Position numbers and translations under genes: made by a program
In this document: positions 1 through 13,899 of the stretch, in pieces
Layout: each line of letters opens with the position of its first letter
How positions within the stretch are numbered: position 1 is the stretch's first letter
Assembly: GCF_900496995.4 (NCBI RefSeq)
Contig: NC_044004.1
Span: 83,087,538 to 83,151,537, forward strand
Origin: Aquila chrysaetos chrysaetos
Lineage: Eukaryota > Chordata > Aves > Accipitriformes > Accipitridae
Length of the DNA: 64,000 nucleotides
Reading direction: 5' to 3'
Notes under the pieces: model-generated
What the model was told of the DNA's origin: nothing
Databases searched by the model: none
Seen by the model: only the letters and a program-made list of their open reading frames with translations

Positions 1-911
1 CTTATTTCCTACTACCTGCTAAGCTACTGCTACTTACTCATTTACAGCACCACTTCAAAGAACTGACTGTACGTGTGACACGACAGACCAGCAGTGTTAC
101 CTACTAGTAGCTACTTACCTCTCTGATGGGGCTGTAGGAATCTCTGAACAAAGGGGTAGAAATTAAAAACAAAAAGCTGCAAGAAGGAAGTGGTAACAGA
201 TTAGCTTCTTGTCTTTTAACTTGAGATCACCTTCATACGCAGATACGCTGTAAAACCATCAACAATTCTATACAGCGTGCTCTCCAAATGCCTTGGATTT
301 TACTGCACGACGCATTCTCCTGCTTTGAGTTTGATATATGTGGAGACGAGGAAATGATTTGTACAAAGGATATACAAGGCTCAATCCCAAACTCTGTGAA
401 ATCCAGAGTGGTTCTTGTCAGACTGCACAGAATTCAAATTAGGGCACTCTGCTGCATCATCCTACAATGTGCTGCTTCCCTTTGCCTTGGGGACACAATC
501 TTACCTCCCAAAACAGAAATAGACTCCAGTAGTTTGGATCACACTTTGGCTGTACCTCAGAAAGTGCTGTCAATGAGCAATTGCTGGACTCCTTTGAAAA
601 GCCTTTCTCCTTTGAAGAACCTCCCAGGAGCACGCAGGTCTTGAAAAAGACATGTTCTCCTCTATTTGTTAGATACAGCTCAGCTGTTGCAGACCAACAG
701 TTTTCTCTAGCAGAGCTCCATTAATACCACACAAGTCTATGCCATTGTGCCATGCCACAAGGCCAACTGGCAACTACCTGACCATACATCTGCACTTTTC
801 TATGTAGAGGAAAATTAAACCTCATCTTCCAGAGGCACAAGGCCAGAGCATGCCACCACCCAAACCAGTCTTGCTACCACCAGACCATTAGAAAATTATC
901 AGAGTATGTAC

Positions 912-3900
912 CTCATGTATTCCAACTAGCCTAGATATTAGGTCCATGAGCATCATCTTCACTTCAAATCGCTCCTTACAGTTCTCCAGCTGCTTCAGCA
1001 GTTTCTCTGCAAAGTCTAGAAGATGCAATAACAGATTTGTGGTAGACTTAAGAGCACAATGCAGAACTCAGCTGGGATTAGTTTAAAAAAGGCAGTTAGT
1101 TTGATTTGTTTGGTTTTTTTTTAAGCCCCAGTGCCCCTGCACAGAAGAAATTCAAGGTGGCCAGAGCACTTCTCTCAAGGGGTTATTTTTCTTCTTACAA
1201 GCCTAGAAGGTCTAAAGCTGTGCACAGGTTCAGCAGAGAGGAAAACGCGCAGAAGTTCCACAACATCATAAGCACAGGGTCAGTATTTAAAGCTAGATTT
1301 TAGATACATTTTGGGATCATCTGAAAAACAAAAACCCCAGAGGTTCACTAGATCAGACTAAGACCAAGTCATGTGATATTAGACAAACATCAGACATCAG
1401 ACTAGTAACAGAAATACATTTTTGAAGGGGGGGTAAGCAGAAGAAGCGATAGTAGATAAACTAATCCCCATTCACCAAATTATGGCCCGTGCACATACAA
1501 GAAAGAGGTAGAGAGCCACATCCTGATCTGTAGCAACCTGAAGCAGATGATGTAATATTGCTCCTTCCTTGTGTTACCATCTACATATGTTCCACTACAG
1601 CAAGCACAACAGGACTGATCTCACTTTTCTGAAGTGCTAACAAACTCTAGGATAAAGCACACTGCAAGTATCACATTGTCACATTTGTATCTACTCGTCA
1701 CTTTCATTCTCCTCGCAGAGTTGCATCTAAGCTTCAGTGTCTGGGATTAACACATAACTTGAAAAAAGACAAAATACAATGCATGCTTACCTTGGGGATC
1801 ATGAATCAAGTGAATAGCAGAAAAGTTGAACACCTCTGGTTTGCTCTTTTTCTTCTGCTTCTGCATGGCAAAGAGAGTAAGAAAGACTTTTTCTTTCCAT
1901 TGAAAAGCTGCAAGTGCTTCAGTTTCAGGCTGCTGTTAAAAGCTGCTATTTGCCATTCTTCTCTTCAAAAAGAGGCGCTTCAATTTTAACAAGTAAACTA
2001 TCACTCTTTTCAGCTGCGTAGGGTTTTCTGCCACCTGACTTAAGAGGCAACAGGAGCTGCATTAAAAAGTTACTTATCAAGACACCACATACTTTAAAGC
2101 AGGGGACCGCACAAAGGGTACCCAGAGCAGAACTAATGCACAACTTAGACTAAGTCTGTTTCAGAACAGCTCACTTCCAGGCACACATGGCATATGCCTG
2201 GCCAACGGACACTAGAACACTTGAGGACCTTTACCTAGAAGAGATGACAAAACGTAGCTAAGTCAACATGGGCAACAACATTTCTGCACTTGAAGGATTA
2301 AGCTAAAATGGTGGCAAGTCTGACGCCACCCTCCTCACCTTGAGGACCTTCATTGCTTTTTCCAGTTTCTTCTTGCGCTTGGTGGTTTTCTTGTTAGTTG
2401 CATACCTCATCATCAGATCTCTGGCTGTGGGAACATCGTCCTTGAGAAAGAATGCAAGGAAAACAAGACTCAGGTGACATCAAGCTTCAAATGGGAATCA
2501 GAGAAATAGAAAGTATCAATGTTTTTCAGGATCATGCACTATATTTGAAAACTGTCCCTCTTCCTAAATTTCATCATACAAAAATACTAGCATTTAAAAT
2601 ACTGATTCCATAGAAGTAGCCACATACCTACATGCAATGGAGATCACAAACACTTAACAGCATATCAACACAGTAGTTTTTACAGCTGGTTAATTAGAGA
2701 GTATTGTTCAGTCAGACAAATATTGGTATCCTGTACTAGGAAGTTCTAGACTGAAATCCTGCTAGGTTATCAGCCTTCCCAAATTAACTGAGTTACGTTC
2801 ATTTGTACACAAAGGGGAAGTGAAGCACAAAAGGGAAAACTGAAGACAAAACGGACAGCTAAAAAATTAAACCAGCTTCCAATACACCAGGTGAAATCCT
2901 CTTCCCACAACTCTACAATACACATCTAGCAATTCACGTCTTCTCGAACCAGACTGACCAGCCCCTGCTTAGGTCTTCAAAGTGAATTGCATCCTTCACA
3001 AGGAGAAGAGGAAAGCAAAGGAGCTCTTAGCATTAGTCTTTAGACAGACAGCAAAGGCATCCTGCTATCAGTTGGGGCCAGCTGTCAAACACTAAACTTT
3101 TTTGTGAAGCACAGAAACATCTAGAGGAAAAAAGATGGAAAACTAAGTAACACAGAAGCGGACAGATGGCGGAGCCAGGGTCACTAGGATGACAGACCTA
3201 TTAAGAGTTTGAAGAATGGAGAGGAAAAGACTTATTCACAACACCCACCTCAGATTCTGAGTCACTGTCTTGTTTCTCATCTTCATCTCTCCCAAGAAAG
3301 AACTTCAAACTAGCAACTAATACCTGAAAAGCCAAGAAAGTTTATGTAAGAGAGGACAAACTGACAAGAATATTTACAACAGCCATATATCCACATCTTA
3401 GGTCATGTGAAGACTCTCCCAATTTTTTAATAGGCATGGATATGAACAGAAAGCAAAACAAATCACAGACTAAAAGCCACAGGTGTTTTACAGACACAGT
3501 CAATATTTGCTGCCCATCCTCAACAGTCAGAGGCACACAAAGAATCAAAGAGCAGCTGGGCTTCCACAATGCCTGCAGCAAGTTTAAAGATGCAAATTCT
3601 CTTTCCATTATTCTGCAAAGCAATTTCAATTTAATTGCTCCATGCCAACATTATCAGGAACTCCAGCACAACCAATACCCGAGACAGTGCTCAGAACTCC
3701 AAACTTCTATTAGTTTATACAGGTTTGTTGGTGGGGGTTTTTTGTTAGTTTTGGTTGGTTGGTTTTTTATTGGATGGAACACCTTTTGGACCTTCATAAT
3801 GTAAGAACTTACCTCAAACCACAATACAAGTCCTTAAAACCTCCAGCACTGCAGAACTGACACAGATGACAAAAGCCCTAAGATTCACTCAAGCCCCAGG

Positions 3901-6900
3901 CAGGATAGCAGCTCTCTTCACATTTAACAAATGAGAGCTTTACGGTGCTGGTTACGAGGAGGTGATAACTGTGACAGTCTCTTCTGAGCAGCAGTGGGAA
4001 GTATACGTACCCTCCCCACACCAGCCTGCACTTGTTAAAAGACAAGCTTCCAATTCTGCTGCTCTGTACGTAAGAACCAAATGCCGCCTCCTCCCACAAC
4101 ACAAGTGGCATTTTGAAAATAAAACAAGCAGAAGACAAATCGTCAGTGAAGCCTGTTAGCAACTACAGTACCGAAATAAAAAGTTGCATCCACAGGAAAA
4201 ATCCGGTTTCATCAAGGGCTTTCTGTTCTCACCTTTGTCACTTTGGAAAAGCAGGCAGTTGTGATGACATTTACTGTTTTGGCATCATTCCTGGAACAAA
4301 GCAAAACATTAAGTTTGGCAATTTCAAGTCATCCTCAGAAAATTAAGTCTCATGAAATGTGACTCCTAATAATCAGGAAGATTCATTAGAGTCAAGTCTC
4401 TCAACACTTCAAGTAGTTTTGCAAACAAAGAAGTTAAGCTTCTGTCATTTTCTTTTATTCTTCTAACATAGCAGTAGCTTTATCTAAATAAACAGACACA
4501 CTTGCATTCCATCTAGTTCATGCTGTGACTGAAGGGACAGAAAAAAGAATCTCCAGTAAAATAACTGAAGACAGATTACCAGTTTTTCCACTGATAAAAA
4601 GAAAATAACCCCGCTGCCAGGATTAAAAAAATAAAAATTAAAAAAAAAAAAATCAGTGCAGAATTCTAACTTATTAGGAAATCAACTGGATAGTTGAGAT
4701 AAACTATGCTCTAAAAATAAAGACTTCTAAGAAATAACGCTGCAGGAAATAATTTTATTTTATACCAAGTCTCACGTACTTAAAAACCTACTTAGTAAAA
4801 CTGCAGAAGTCTTTACCTTTCAGCAACACAATTTTTCAGCACTCCCTGTTTTCTCTCCCTCGTAATAATCTAATCTATTCTGGAGATACATAAGCAGCAA
4901 ACACTCTGCTCACCAGCGGTATCATGTTTTGCATTTGTATCTCTCTACACAGTTAATTTCTGTGCAAGAATCAAGTAGAGCAAAGGAGTTACAAACCGAA
5001 CCGCTTAAAAGTCTTTAACATGTTTTTACAGTCAGGCAGCAAGCAGTAGTGAACAGACTACCGTCTTCTCATGCAGTCTAGTGCTGGGAAACATCTGCTC
5101 TGGCATTTTGTAACACAACAGAAGAATTTGGCAACATGTTAGGTACAAGACAGCAAGTGACAGTACTCGGTGCGCTTCTATTCCTTTCAAGACTTATCTA
5201 GGCAACAATTTTTCAGGCTATCTACTAAAAGTAGGAGCTATATTATAGCTTCACAAAAAAAGCCAAAATTCAAAGCACCCATTAGATCAGTCTTCTAGAA
5301 TTAACTTAGAGTTTAAAAAACAAGAAAAAAATACCAAACCCAAAATTCCTCTTTCCACTGTACACGACAAGCTGTATGCCAACATTAGCAACTTTTATGT
5401 GCAAAAGCTCAAAAAAGCCAGCTGCACACCACTTCTGTTTTGAATGCAATACATACGATTTACATACTGGTTTCAACTAAAATGTCAAAGATTCAACCTA
5501 AATAACTCCTAAAATTCATGCAAGACAGTATTTCCTCCCAGCTAAATTACATACCACAACATACAGCCCCACTGGAACACAAAGAAGATAAATATATTTA
5601 AGTCACAGCCCTGCAGCATTACATTTTGCACCACATGCCATGAGTGATGTCAGGACGGCTGCCCCACGATAAAGGGGGAATCAGTACGAGCCTGCCAGAC
5701 CTACCAAATATTCCTTCTGTAAAGTTCAATCATCACGTCCAGAGATATCTTGGCAGCAGTGGGATTGCTGTCTCTCAACATAGTGTACATGAAGTTCTGC
5801 AGTGTCTAAGAACGAAGTTTGGAAACATCTTTTATTAGAAGTCTTTTGCAATATCAAGAGGGTAAATTGAAGTATATCTAGAAGCTAAAATACTTACTGT
5901 GTTTACTTTATTGTTTTTGTGTTTAGCATTGACATTCTTGATGTCGGACACGATGTGAGTATACAAAGTCTGTAAACAGAGAGGTAATAGGGAGTAACCT
6001 AAGCAAGTCATGCGGAGAACAATGCAGATACGTTACTATTACCCCAAAGTCTCTAAGTACTAAAATGAGACCAAATTGATCACCACTGAGAAAGCTATTT
6101 TCTCCTTTACGTTACAGTTGGAAAAACAACAAGAAGTTATCCTGTAAAGTCTCATGTATGCTTTATTCTTATGTATTTTTATGAAAAGCATACTTAATTT
6201 ACAGAACAGTAAGGCAGGAAAATGAACAGCACGAAGTATTGCTTAAAAACAAACAAACAAACAAACAAAAAACTCCTGCTTCTTTCAGGCATGTTCTGAT
6301 GGCCAGTTCAGTAATCCTGGTGGCAGAAAGCAAGTATTTTCACTTTTATGGCAGAAAACCCCAGACACGGCTTTAACTAGCAGCTGGTTTGGTTTTAGGT
6401 ATTTTACTCAGAAGTTCTCACAAAGAATTCAGTAAGGCCTGCTCTCACAGCAACGTGTTTGTGGTTTTTACCTGCAGACACATCCAATCTGCTCAGTTCC
6501 AAACGCGGGACAGGCCTACAGCCTGCAACAGCATGGTAAAGCTGATTACAAGCAGCAAGCTTCATTACTAACCAAACACACAGATCGAGTCTTGCCTCTG
6601 GCACTGTCAATTGCTGAAAAAGCAGAGCTATTTTAAACTCTCTTATTTTTGTCACCCAAGAAAGGAGAACACCTGCCTGCCAGCGCTGCATTACTTCTGG
6701 CAACTTGGTCAAAACCCACTGGAAATCAAGACCTGTTTTTGTAAGCACCGCTTACTTTTCGTAGAAGCTTATCATGACACCGCAGCAGTTGAAAGAAGAG
6801 CTCCAGCAAACTCGTTGGATTTATTAGATTCTTGTTTCTTAACAAGATCAAAGCCTTACAGAACGTCTGTAAGAGAAAAACAGGGAATCGGAACCAAAAT

Positions 6901-7695
6901 TTCAACACACTCTCCAGTCTCCATCTTTATTAGAAAACTGAAAAGCAAACCATAAGCTCTGATCTCGCACGTAGAGAACACCATCCGCCCCAACCGCGCT
7001 TCAGCGCGGGCCTTACCATGCGCAGGTCGGCATCCAGGACGGTATGGTGGTAGGAGAGCAGCTCCTTCAGCTGCTGGGGAAAGCTGGCCATGTGTTCTGG
7101 GTAGCAGTGCGCGACCTGGGTAGAGACAGACCCAGCTGAACTCGCTGGCGGAAACCCGGGGTCACCTCACGACCCTGGGAAAGAACCCTTTTTTAAAAAG
7201 TTGTACCAAACGCCCAACAGAAACACCTCGCACGCCTGGAAACGGACAAAACCGCTGCACGAACCTTGGCCAATGCGCCAGACCCGCCACGGCCATCGCG
7301 CTCCGGGCAAAGCCTCTGCGGCTGCCGCAGCGAGCCAGCCCCGAAATTATTTTTCAGAAGGACAGCGGCTTACCTGCGCCAGGAACATCACCAGTTCGGC
7401 CAGCTCCTTACTGGGTTTGTCCGGCTGGAAGGTGAAAATCTCCACATGGGACTGGTAGTGGTGGTACTGCTGGAGAAACTGAGCACAACAACACACGCGG
7501 GGTGAGCGCGGCGGCGGGGGGCTGCCGCGCAACACCTGCCCCCCCCCCGGCCCGGACCCGCACAGCCCATCTCCGCTGTCCGAAGGGCCCCCCCCGGCTC
7601 CGTACCTCTTCGGTGTAGGAAGTGGGGTCCCGCTTGATGAGGTTCTGGAGCTGGGGCAGGTTGCTGGGCAGCTTGTTTCCCTGGCGGCCCGACAT
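912..7695 (-). CDS. SDAD1: SDAD1, SDA1-domain ribosome biogenesis factor (5' part, coding exons 1-11)
   Basis: Human SDAD1 and yeast Sda1 act in the nucleolus in 60S subunit maturation and export. Eleven exons on the minus strand give 329 codons that follow the family closely: 7606-7695, 7374-7478, 7017-7115, 6756-6866, 5898-5969, 5705-5805, 4233-4290, 3249-3323, 2339-2440, 1791-1860, 912-1015. All have AG/GT borders and the reading phase closes at every junction, including a Trp codon split between exons 6 and 7. The start is the ATG at 7695 ([19 protein letters not shown]). Recognisable blocks are the helical N-terminal region ([17 protein letters not shown] in exon 4), an acidic stretch ([13 protein letters not shown], exon 8) and a lysine-rich segment (exon 9). 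No exon continuing after residue 329 is visible in 1-911, so the C-terminal half lies outside the window. The introns hold only simple repeats such as an AAAC run near 6250. Confidence 0.96.
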
Positions 7696-7990
7696 GGCGA
7701 CCCCGCGTCGGAGCCGGACCCGGCGAACCGCCGCCTCTCCTGCCCGGAACACGTGAGCTACCAGCTGGGCGCCGCCATCTTGGCCCGACCGGCGCCGCCA
7801 AGGGACAAACTTCTGCGAGAGGCACGTCCTCCCCGCGGCGCTCCCTGGGGTCTGCCGGCAGCGGCTCACCCGCCGGCTCTCCTCCCGCCATCCCGAGGGG
7901 AAAACGGCCAGAGAAGCAGCTCCTTGCCGGCATCTCTTCCTCCTTCCCGGCAAAGGCTCTGGGCAACCCCGTCAAAGTTAAACACAACAG
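6980..7990. promoter_or_regulatory. CpG-island promoter region of SDAD1
   Basis: GC- and CpG-rich stretch covering SDAD1 exons 1-3 and the DNA immediately upstream of the start codon at 7695. There is a C/G homopolymer near 7540-7555. No TATA box is evident, as expected for a housekeeping gene. Transcription probably starts shortly upstream of 7695 (to the right on the plus strand). The exact start site cannot be read from sequence. Confidence 0.65.
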
Positions 7991-8222
7991 GAGTCAAATT
8001 TGGTGAACGTAGCCTCCTCCTCTGCAGTTTTCCGATTGATTTCCCCCCCCTCGCTCGCGTCATGTCACTCCAGCACAGTGACCCTGCGCTCGCCCTAGCT
8101 GGATCGCGTATCCTAGTTCAGCAGGAAAAAGTCATCTTTTAAACACTAAGTGCTGCCAGCGGTGCAGCAACACTGCTGAGGAACTGGATCTGGTCCTTAA
8201 CAGTTACATTGCTCGTGACAGG

Positions 8223-8805
8223 TGCCACAAATACACATTGATTCAAAGAAACTAACACAATAGTTTGATTAATTATTCAGTAGGTATTCTTTATTGGCAG
8301 CGCTGGATGCACGGGGTGGGGGGGGTGTCGTTCCACCTATTGTGCATACCGTCGGGTCTAATTGTGCAGGTTAAGTACAGGTTATACATACATATTCACT
8401 AGATTCCTGAGAAATGTTATACATATTCAATAGTTTTCCGGGAAACTATTAGCATATGCAAATGTTCTTTGCGCAGGCACATTGAAGGTCTCTGGTGGTC
8501 TTCAGGAGTCCTCTGGTGGTCTTCCATAGTCTTCCTCACTTGTCTGCTATTTGACCCTCCTCAGGTGATTCTGCGGAGTGTGGTCCTTTACATATTTTGA
8601 TACATCAGTGGTTGTTAGTGCTAAGCTAAATTAACTACAAGGACAGGAACAAAGGCAGGAGTTGTTATCTTTTCCGGCCCTATCTATTCAAGCAAGGCCT
8701 CTACTTGTGCCTTCTTAACAAGATCATAAATTCATCAAACATTTAATTAAGTTTCATGATCACTCATGGTTCCTTCTTGCTCATCATTCCCAAGTACCAG
8801 TCTCA
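8223..8805 (-). repeat. Probable solo LTR related to the ERV at 22.8-30.8 kb
   Basis: The stretch begins TGCCAC and ends GTCTCA. It is flanked on both sides by the 6-bp direct repeat GACAGG (8217-8222 and 8806-8811). Its interior clearly resembles the LTRs of the full element in the same orientation: a reverse-strand AATAAA at the same relative place (around 8290), two copies of a CATATTCA-containing motif, then AGCATATG, GCGCAGGC and GAAGGTCTCT. It is shorter (583 against 767 bp) and diverged, so it is an older relative. No internal retroviral sequence adjoins it, which fits LTR-LTR recombination. The 6-bp flanks differ from the 4-bp duplication of the full element, so the exact ends are less certain than the identity. 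Confidence 0.65.
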
Positions 8806-11800
8806 GACAGGCTTAATCCTTGACAAACACCAGTCCTTGGTATGTAAAGTTACAGAGACAATCATTAAGCAATAAGCAATTCGTTCTCTATATCACAACA
8901 CAGACAAGCTGCCAAGACCTAAGCATGCAAAGCAAAGAACACCGTCAGCACCGGTTCCCCACTCCAGCACTTTAAAACAACACAATGTTTTGACTCGCAC
9001 AGCCGTGAGCAGCATGCACAAGGACAGTGAAGCCTGGTCTATACACTGCACCCCGTGCTATCCCCAGGGCAATGGATATGTCCGCAGCCAGGGTAGGTTT
9101 GCCCTCATACTCTAATTTCCAGGTGGAACACCCAGGGCTCTTGCAGCCTGGAGTAGATCTTCAGGACATAAAGACGAAACAAACTCTTCAAGTGAGCCCA
9201 AGACTAATAAGAAAAGAACTTAAAAAAAAAAAAAAAAAACACAAAACCCAAAACATTACCTATTTATGAAGAAAGCATTCAGCAGGGCTTGTACCTGCCT
9301 AGAATTGGTGTTCAAAAGCATTTTCTCTATGCTGTTCACTTCACTGTTGCACTAAAATGATCAAACCAAAGAAAATAAGTCCTACGCTAGGTATTGGCAG
9401 GTCGTATTCAGCATATCAATGATTGGATATGGAGCCTTGGGGCTCCAACTCTGTAACAAGTTCCCTGACTAGAATAACTAATGACAAAACATGAAGTCCT
9501 GTTAAAGCTTTATCAGTTCTAACCCAGCTAAATCCCAGTAGCTTTCAAAGCCCAGCCTTTAAGTTGTTTTTTGTTTGTTTGTTTTTTTCTAAACCAAATA
9601 CCATGTTCAACACTTCTTATGTAATATATGCAGTTGCAAAGGTAATGTCTATACTCGCATCATCTCAATAAGTTCACAGGCAGCACTGTTGAGAAACAGG
9701 CCAATTTTTTATAAAACTTTTTATAAAAGCTAGACAAAAGTTGGAACCTTTCTAGATGCAGAGACACTCTGCTCCCTGGGAATACAAGTTGCCTAGAAAA
9801 AAGAAACCCCAGAGACCTTATCTTGTTCCAAAAAACCATGGGTAGTTCCAACATAGACCTTGCTCCATATTCCTGACTGATGAGGCAGGTGCCCTGCCTT
9901 TTCACCAGGCGCCTAGATGCATGCAGGAAATAACATGACAAATACAGTGCTTCTTTTAAACGTAAGTTAGACTTTAAACTTATAGGTCCTTTGTCAGACA
10001 AACTAGTTTTTAAAAAAAATACCTCACCCTACCATCACCTCTGCATTCCTGTGTCTTCCTACAAAAACAATTACTTCTATTTACAGTCACAGGCTGGCCA
10101 AGCAATCAAGTTATATATGGGGGAAGAAGTGGGGTGAAGAAGTAGTAACCAATAAATGGGGGTGAGGAAGGAAGCACCTCATTAACCTGATTTCTTGCCC
10201 TAGGAATAGTTACAAAAAACCACAGCTTTAGACCTAAGAGTGAAGTGTTAATTCTTCATTTATGTGTCTTCAACCAAACTTCACAGTTCTATGAAGCATC
10301 ATAAGTAAATACAAATCAGCCTTGATCAGTGCTACAAATACATTACATTCTCTTACCTTGAATTACAGTGAAAATCACAAGCATGGAGCAGAAAACAAGA
10401 ACAAATATTTTATTTATGATGGTCAGAATAAAAAGTTTTCTGTAGTATTCTAGAATACCTCCCAGAGTCAGGAAAAAAAACTATGGAGATCTTTCCCAGC
10501 ATATATTTATAGTCCAAGCTTTTTTCCCTACTCCATACTTACTCCTCTGGGGTAATGTACTACCAAACAAAGTAGGGACTACACAGCCTGAGGAGAGATC
10601 CTAGTAGACACCTGACCTCATGGATTCCCTTTTCAATGAAGCCACTCACTTGTCAAAACAAACAATCAAAAAAAGCCCCACACCAGTTTCACTTCCCATA
10701 CTGCTTAGGAAGGGACCAGTTTACATTGCCAGAGAAAGAGAAGCAAAAAGAAACAAAACTGTTCAGTCAGCTCTTCTCCTGTAGGTTTGAGTACTTGCTT
10801 TCATTTGGTGTTGAAATATACTGAAGACTGAGAATCAAAGTATGCTTGAGTACTAAGCATGTAAACGCATGGTCCATGCTAGCTGCTAACAATTCACCTT
10901 TGGTTTAAAACCCCAAGACAGGGTCACACTCATGCATAGGAGGAATAGTGCCTTTGCAGATCAGAGTGCTTTGTGTGTGGTGAGATGAGCCATACTTCGG
11001 CAGCAGGCTGCTGGGGGAAGAGATTCACCCAGCCATTGGGAAGAGTCACTAACTCTTCACTTGAAGGAATGGCCTATTAAAACTGATAGAACATTGCTGT
11101 GAACACAGAAAGTGTTGCTAGCTCTCTAACAAAGCTGGCTTTTAAAGGCTTTTCTAGGGATACACTTAATCCACTTCACTGACAGTGGGCTAAATAAAAC
11201 TGAAAATGGGTCACATGCGTGCCAGGCATATGAATAAAACGATGCCTGACACTAGTATTACTATTCCTACTCAGCAGTGCTAAGTTACTCTCGATCCTGG
11301 TAAAACTTAACAGACTTATAATGGAAATTATGTTATTGATACAAAATACTTTGCATCAAGCTCCAATAAGCTACTTAGGTACACAGCTGTTCCAAGGCAA
11401 TGAACAGTTGTACTGACCATATCTCTGCCACAGGGCAAGCAACAGAGGTGCTAACCTTTCCACAGGAGAAAGCAACTGTTCTCTTACATGAACCCCCTTA
11501 ACAGGAAAAACCTGGACAGAGGCTGCTAACAGATCAGTGCTGCAAAGACTCCACAACACAGGGATTTAGCTTGTTTCATAAAAGCACCATGAAACTTGCA
11601 TGCTGATCTTCCTTCCCATCAGGAGGGGTTAGATCTCATTCACCCCGGTGTGGTAAACGATGAGGCCATTGACAAACCTGGTTGTACAGACAGCCTAAAA
11701 CAATAGGCAAGGTATATCAAATCTTTTCCTTGAGGATGTAACATCCTCGCTTTCCCCATCTTAAGGCTAAACATGCACAGCAGGAGCTGACAGTAGACAC

Positions 11801-13899
11801 TTCTGGTAGTTACAGGGGAAGGGTTTGGCAGAAGTATGCAGCAATGCACAAGAGATCAGGATGCTTTTCTACATGCAGCATATTCCCTGGGAAAAGATGG
11901 GAGGATTTGGTCAAGGTGCTAACACCTGGGGCCAGCTCTGATGGACCAGATGCAAGTCAAGTCAGACCCAGTTTGAATAGAGCAAGGACGAGTATTCTTC
12001 TGTATGAACAGTGCTCAACCACTGTTAGGGTCAGGACAACTGATGAGGGGTACACACCCTGATTAATTTAATCAAACACAAAGCAATAGGAGAAAGAGCT
12101 AGAAATTCATCTGTGTTACCACATAAGGCTTAATCCCCCCAACCTTGCCTTTTCCTGTTCATCTGCCAGACCCATAACACATGGGCAATGACACTCAGCC
12201 ACCCTTACTCTAATGAAGAGAGCACTTGAATACCAATAGCTCACACTTGCACTCTCACTCCATCCCCAGCAGTTCACCATCTAATTGACAGCTGTAGGTT
12301 ATTTTCCTCAGGCCCTTATGCTGCAGGGTAAGGGAGGACAGATTCTGGCTTGAGTAGGGCATAAGGACACTGTGTACAACTCCTCAGCAGTGATACTCCC
12401 CCCCCCCTCCTGTTTTCAGCAAGATGATTTCAAAATATGTGTCAAATGGTGAGTGTATGGAAATGGTCAGCATTAAATGTGAAACCTCAACAAGGACAAA
12501 AAGATTTCACATTCATCATCTTTTCTTAGTTTACCTTTAAAACAAGTCAATAGAAAGCTTAGCTCTTCAACTGTATATCTTATTATATTTCCTTTAGGTA
12601 ACTGCTTATTTACACCATAAAACAAAGATTTTAATAATTACTTCATATAGTATGCTTATAAACCATTACTATGTAACTTCTATCCAATAATTAGTCTTAT
12701 ATACAGCCAGATATTGAGTATCAAAATAAAATTAAGGATTAAACATGGCATTATTAAGGGTCCAAAATTACAAATATTACTTCTCATTTCAAGTGAGCCA
12801 AGACTTCCCTCACTAAAAGGCTTTTCATCATGATGGTAAGAGTATCACAGCCAGCTGTAACCACCTAAGTACATATTTTCTAACAGGTTGCCAGTGTCCA
12901 CCTGAAGCTACTGCTTCAGGTTAGTTCTGGCTTTTCCAAAACCCTTAAAACAGCTAGGTTTCTGTGTAGGAAGCACATCCAAGCACAATGCCTGCCAAGA
13001 CATGCTCCAGCTGTTAGGCACCACTGATGTTGCAGGTACCAGGAATGTCCTAGCACTGAAAATAAAGTACAGCCTCAGCATTTGGGCAGAAAGCTGTGCA
13101 GAGCTGATGGGGAAATACATGCTCACTTGCTGCTGGCAGGGTCTCTGTAGACCTGCAATGGTACTCTAACATCTCTTCTGGTCACCCACTCACAAAGTCC
13201 TAGTGCAAAAAATATACATAGCAGACATTTAATCCTTTCTTTTCAGCGCCCATTCCCAGGGGAATTAACAAATTTTCACTTACAACAAGTACAGACACTC
13301 CCTAGAGCATAGCCTAAGCCTGAAGGGCTGCATGCTACCACTGGTAGCAGTCAAGAGGAGTTTAACTATCGAATTGCCAGAAAACCCTCCGTGAATATCT
13401 TCCTTTTCATGAATGCCTACTGCTACCACATGCAGAGGTCCCTGTCTGGCAAAATACAGGATCTGAGGATTAAGAAGCTTAATCTTCTACAGGATAAGGG
13501 AAAAATAGTCTGTTTTCTGCCACCTGCTCTTCTTCCCAAACACTTTGATGGAGCCGATTTTAAAAGGGACAGTCTAAGCCAGGACAGTAGGCTATGCTGT
13601 ACCTCAATTATGCCAATTAGAGCATGAAGAGTACATGATCCCCTAAATGCTTACACAGCTGTCAAGACAGTGGTGTTCACCTCAGTTTGAGCCTGAGATG
13701 ACTGCAAAGATAAAAGCAGAACCAGTATATAGGCTGTTAACTCACTAGGACAAAAGCAAGCATTCTACTATTCAAAAGCATACTTGACTATTTCATATAA
13801 TTATATTACCATTTATTCATTAGGTTTTTCATTAGCATCTTGCCACAACACTTAGCTTCTGCTTTTAGGCATCTCTGCTGCGTTGAAGACTTCGGTATA

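Noticed and set aside
7388-7987. 199- and 181-codon minus-strand frames at the SDAD1 promoter
   Set aside because: They run through SDAD1 exons 1-2 and the intron between them in other frames or across splice sites. The spliced SDAD1 reading explains the conserved residues.
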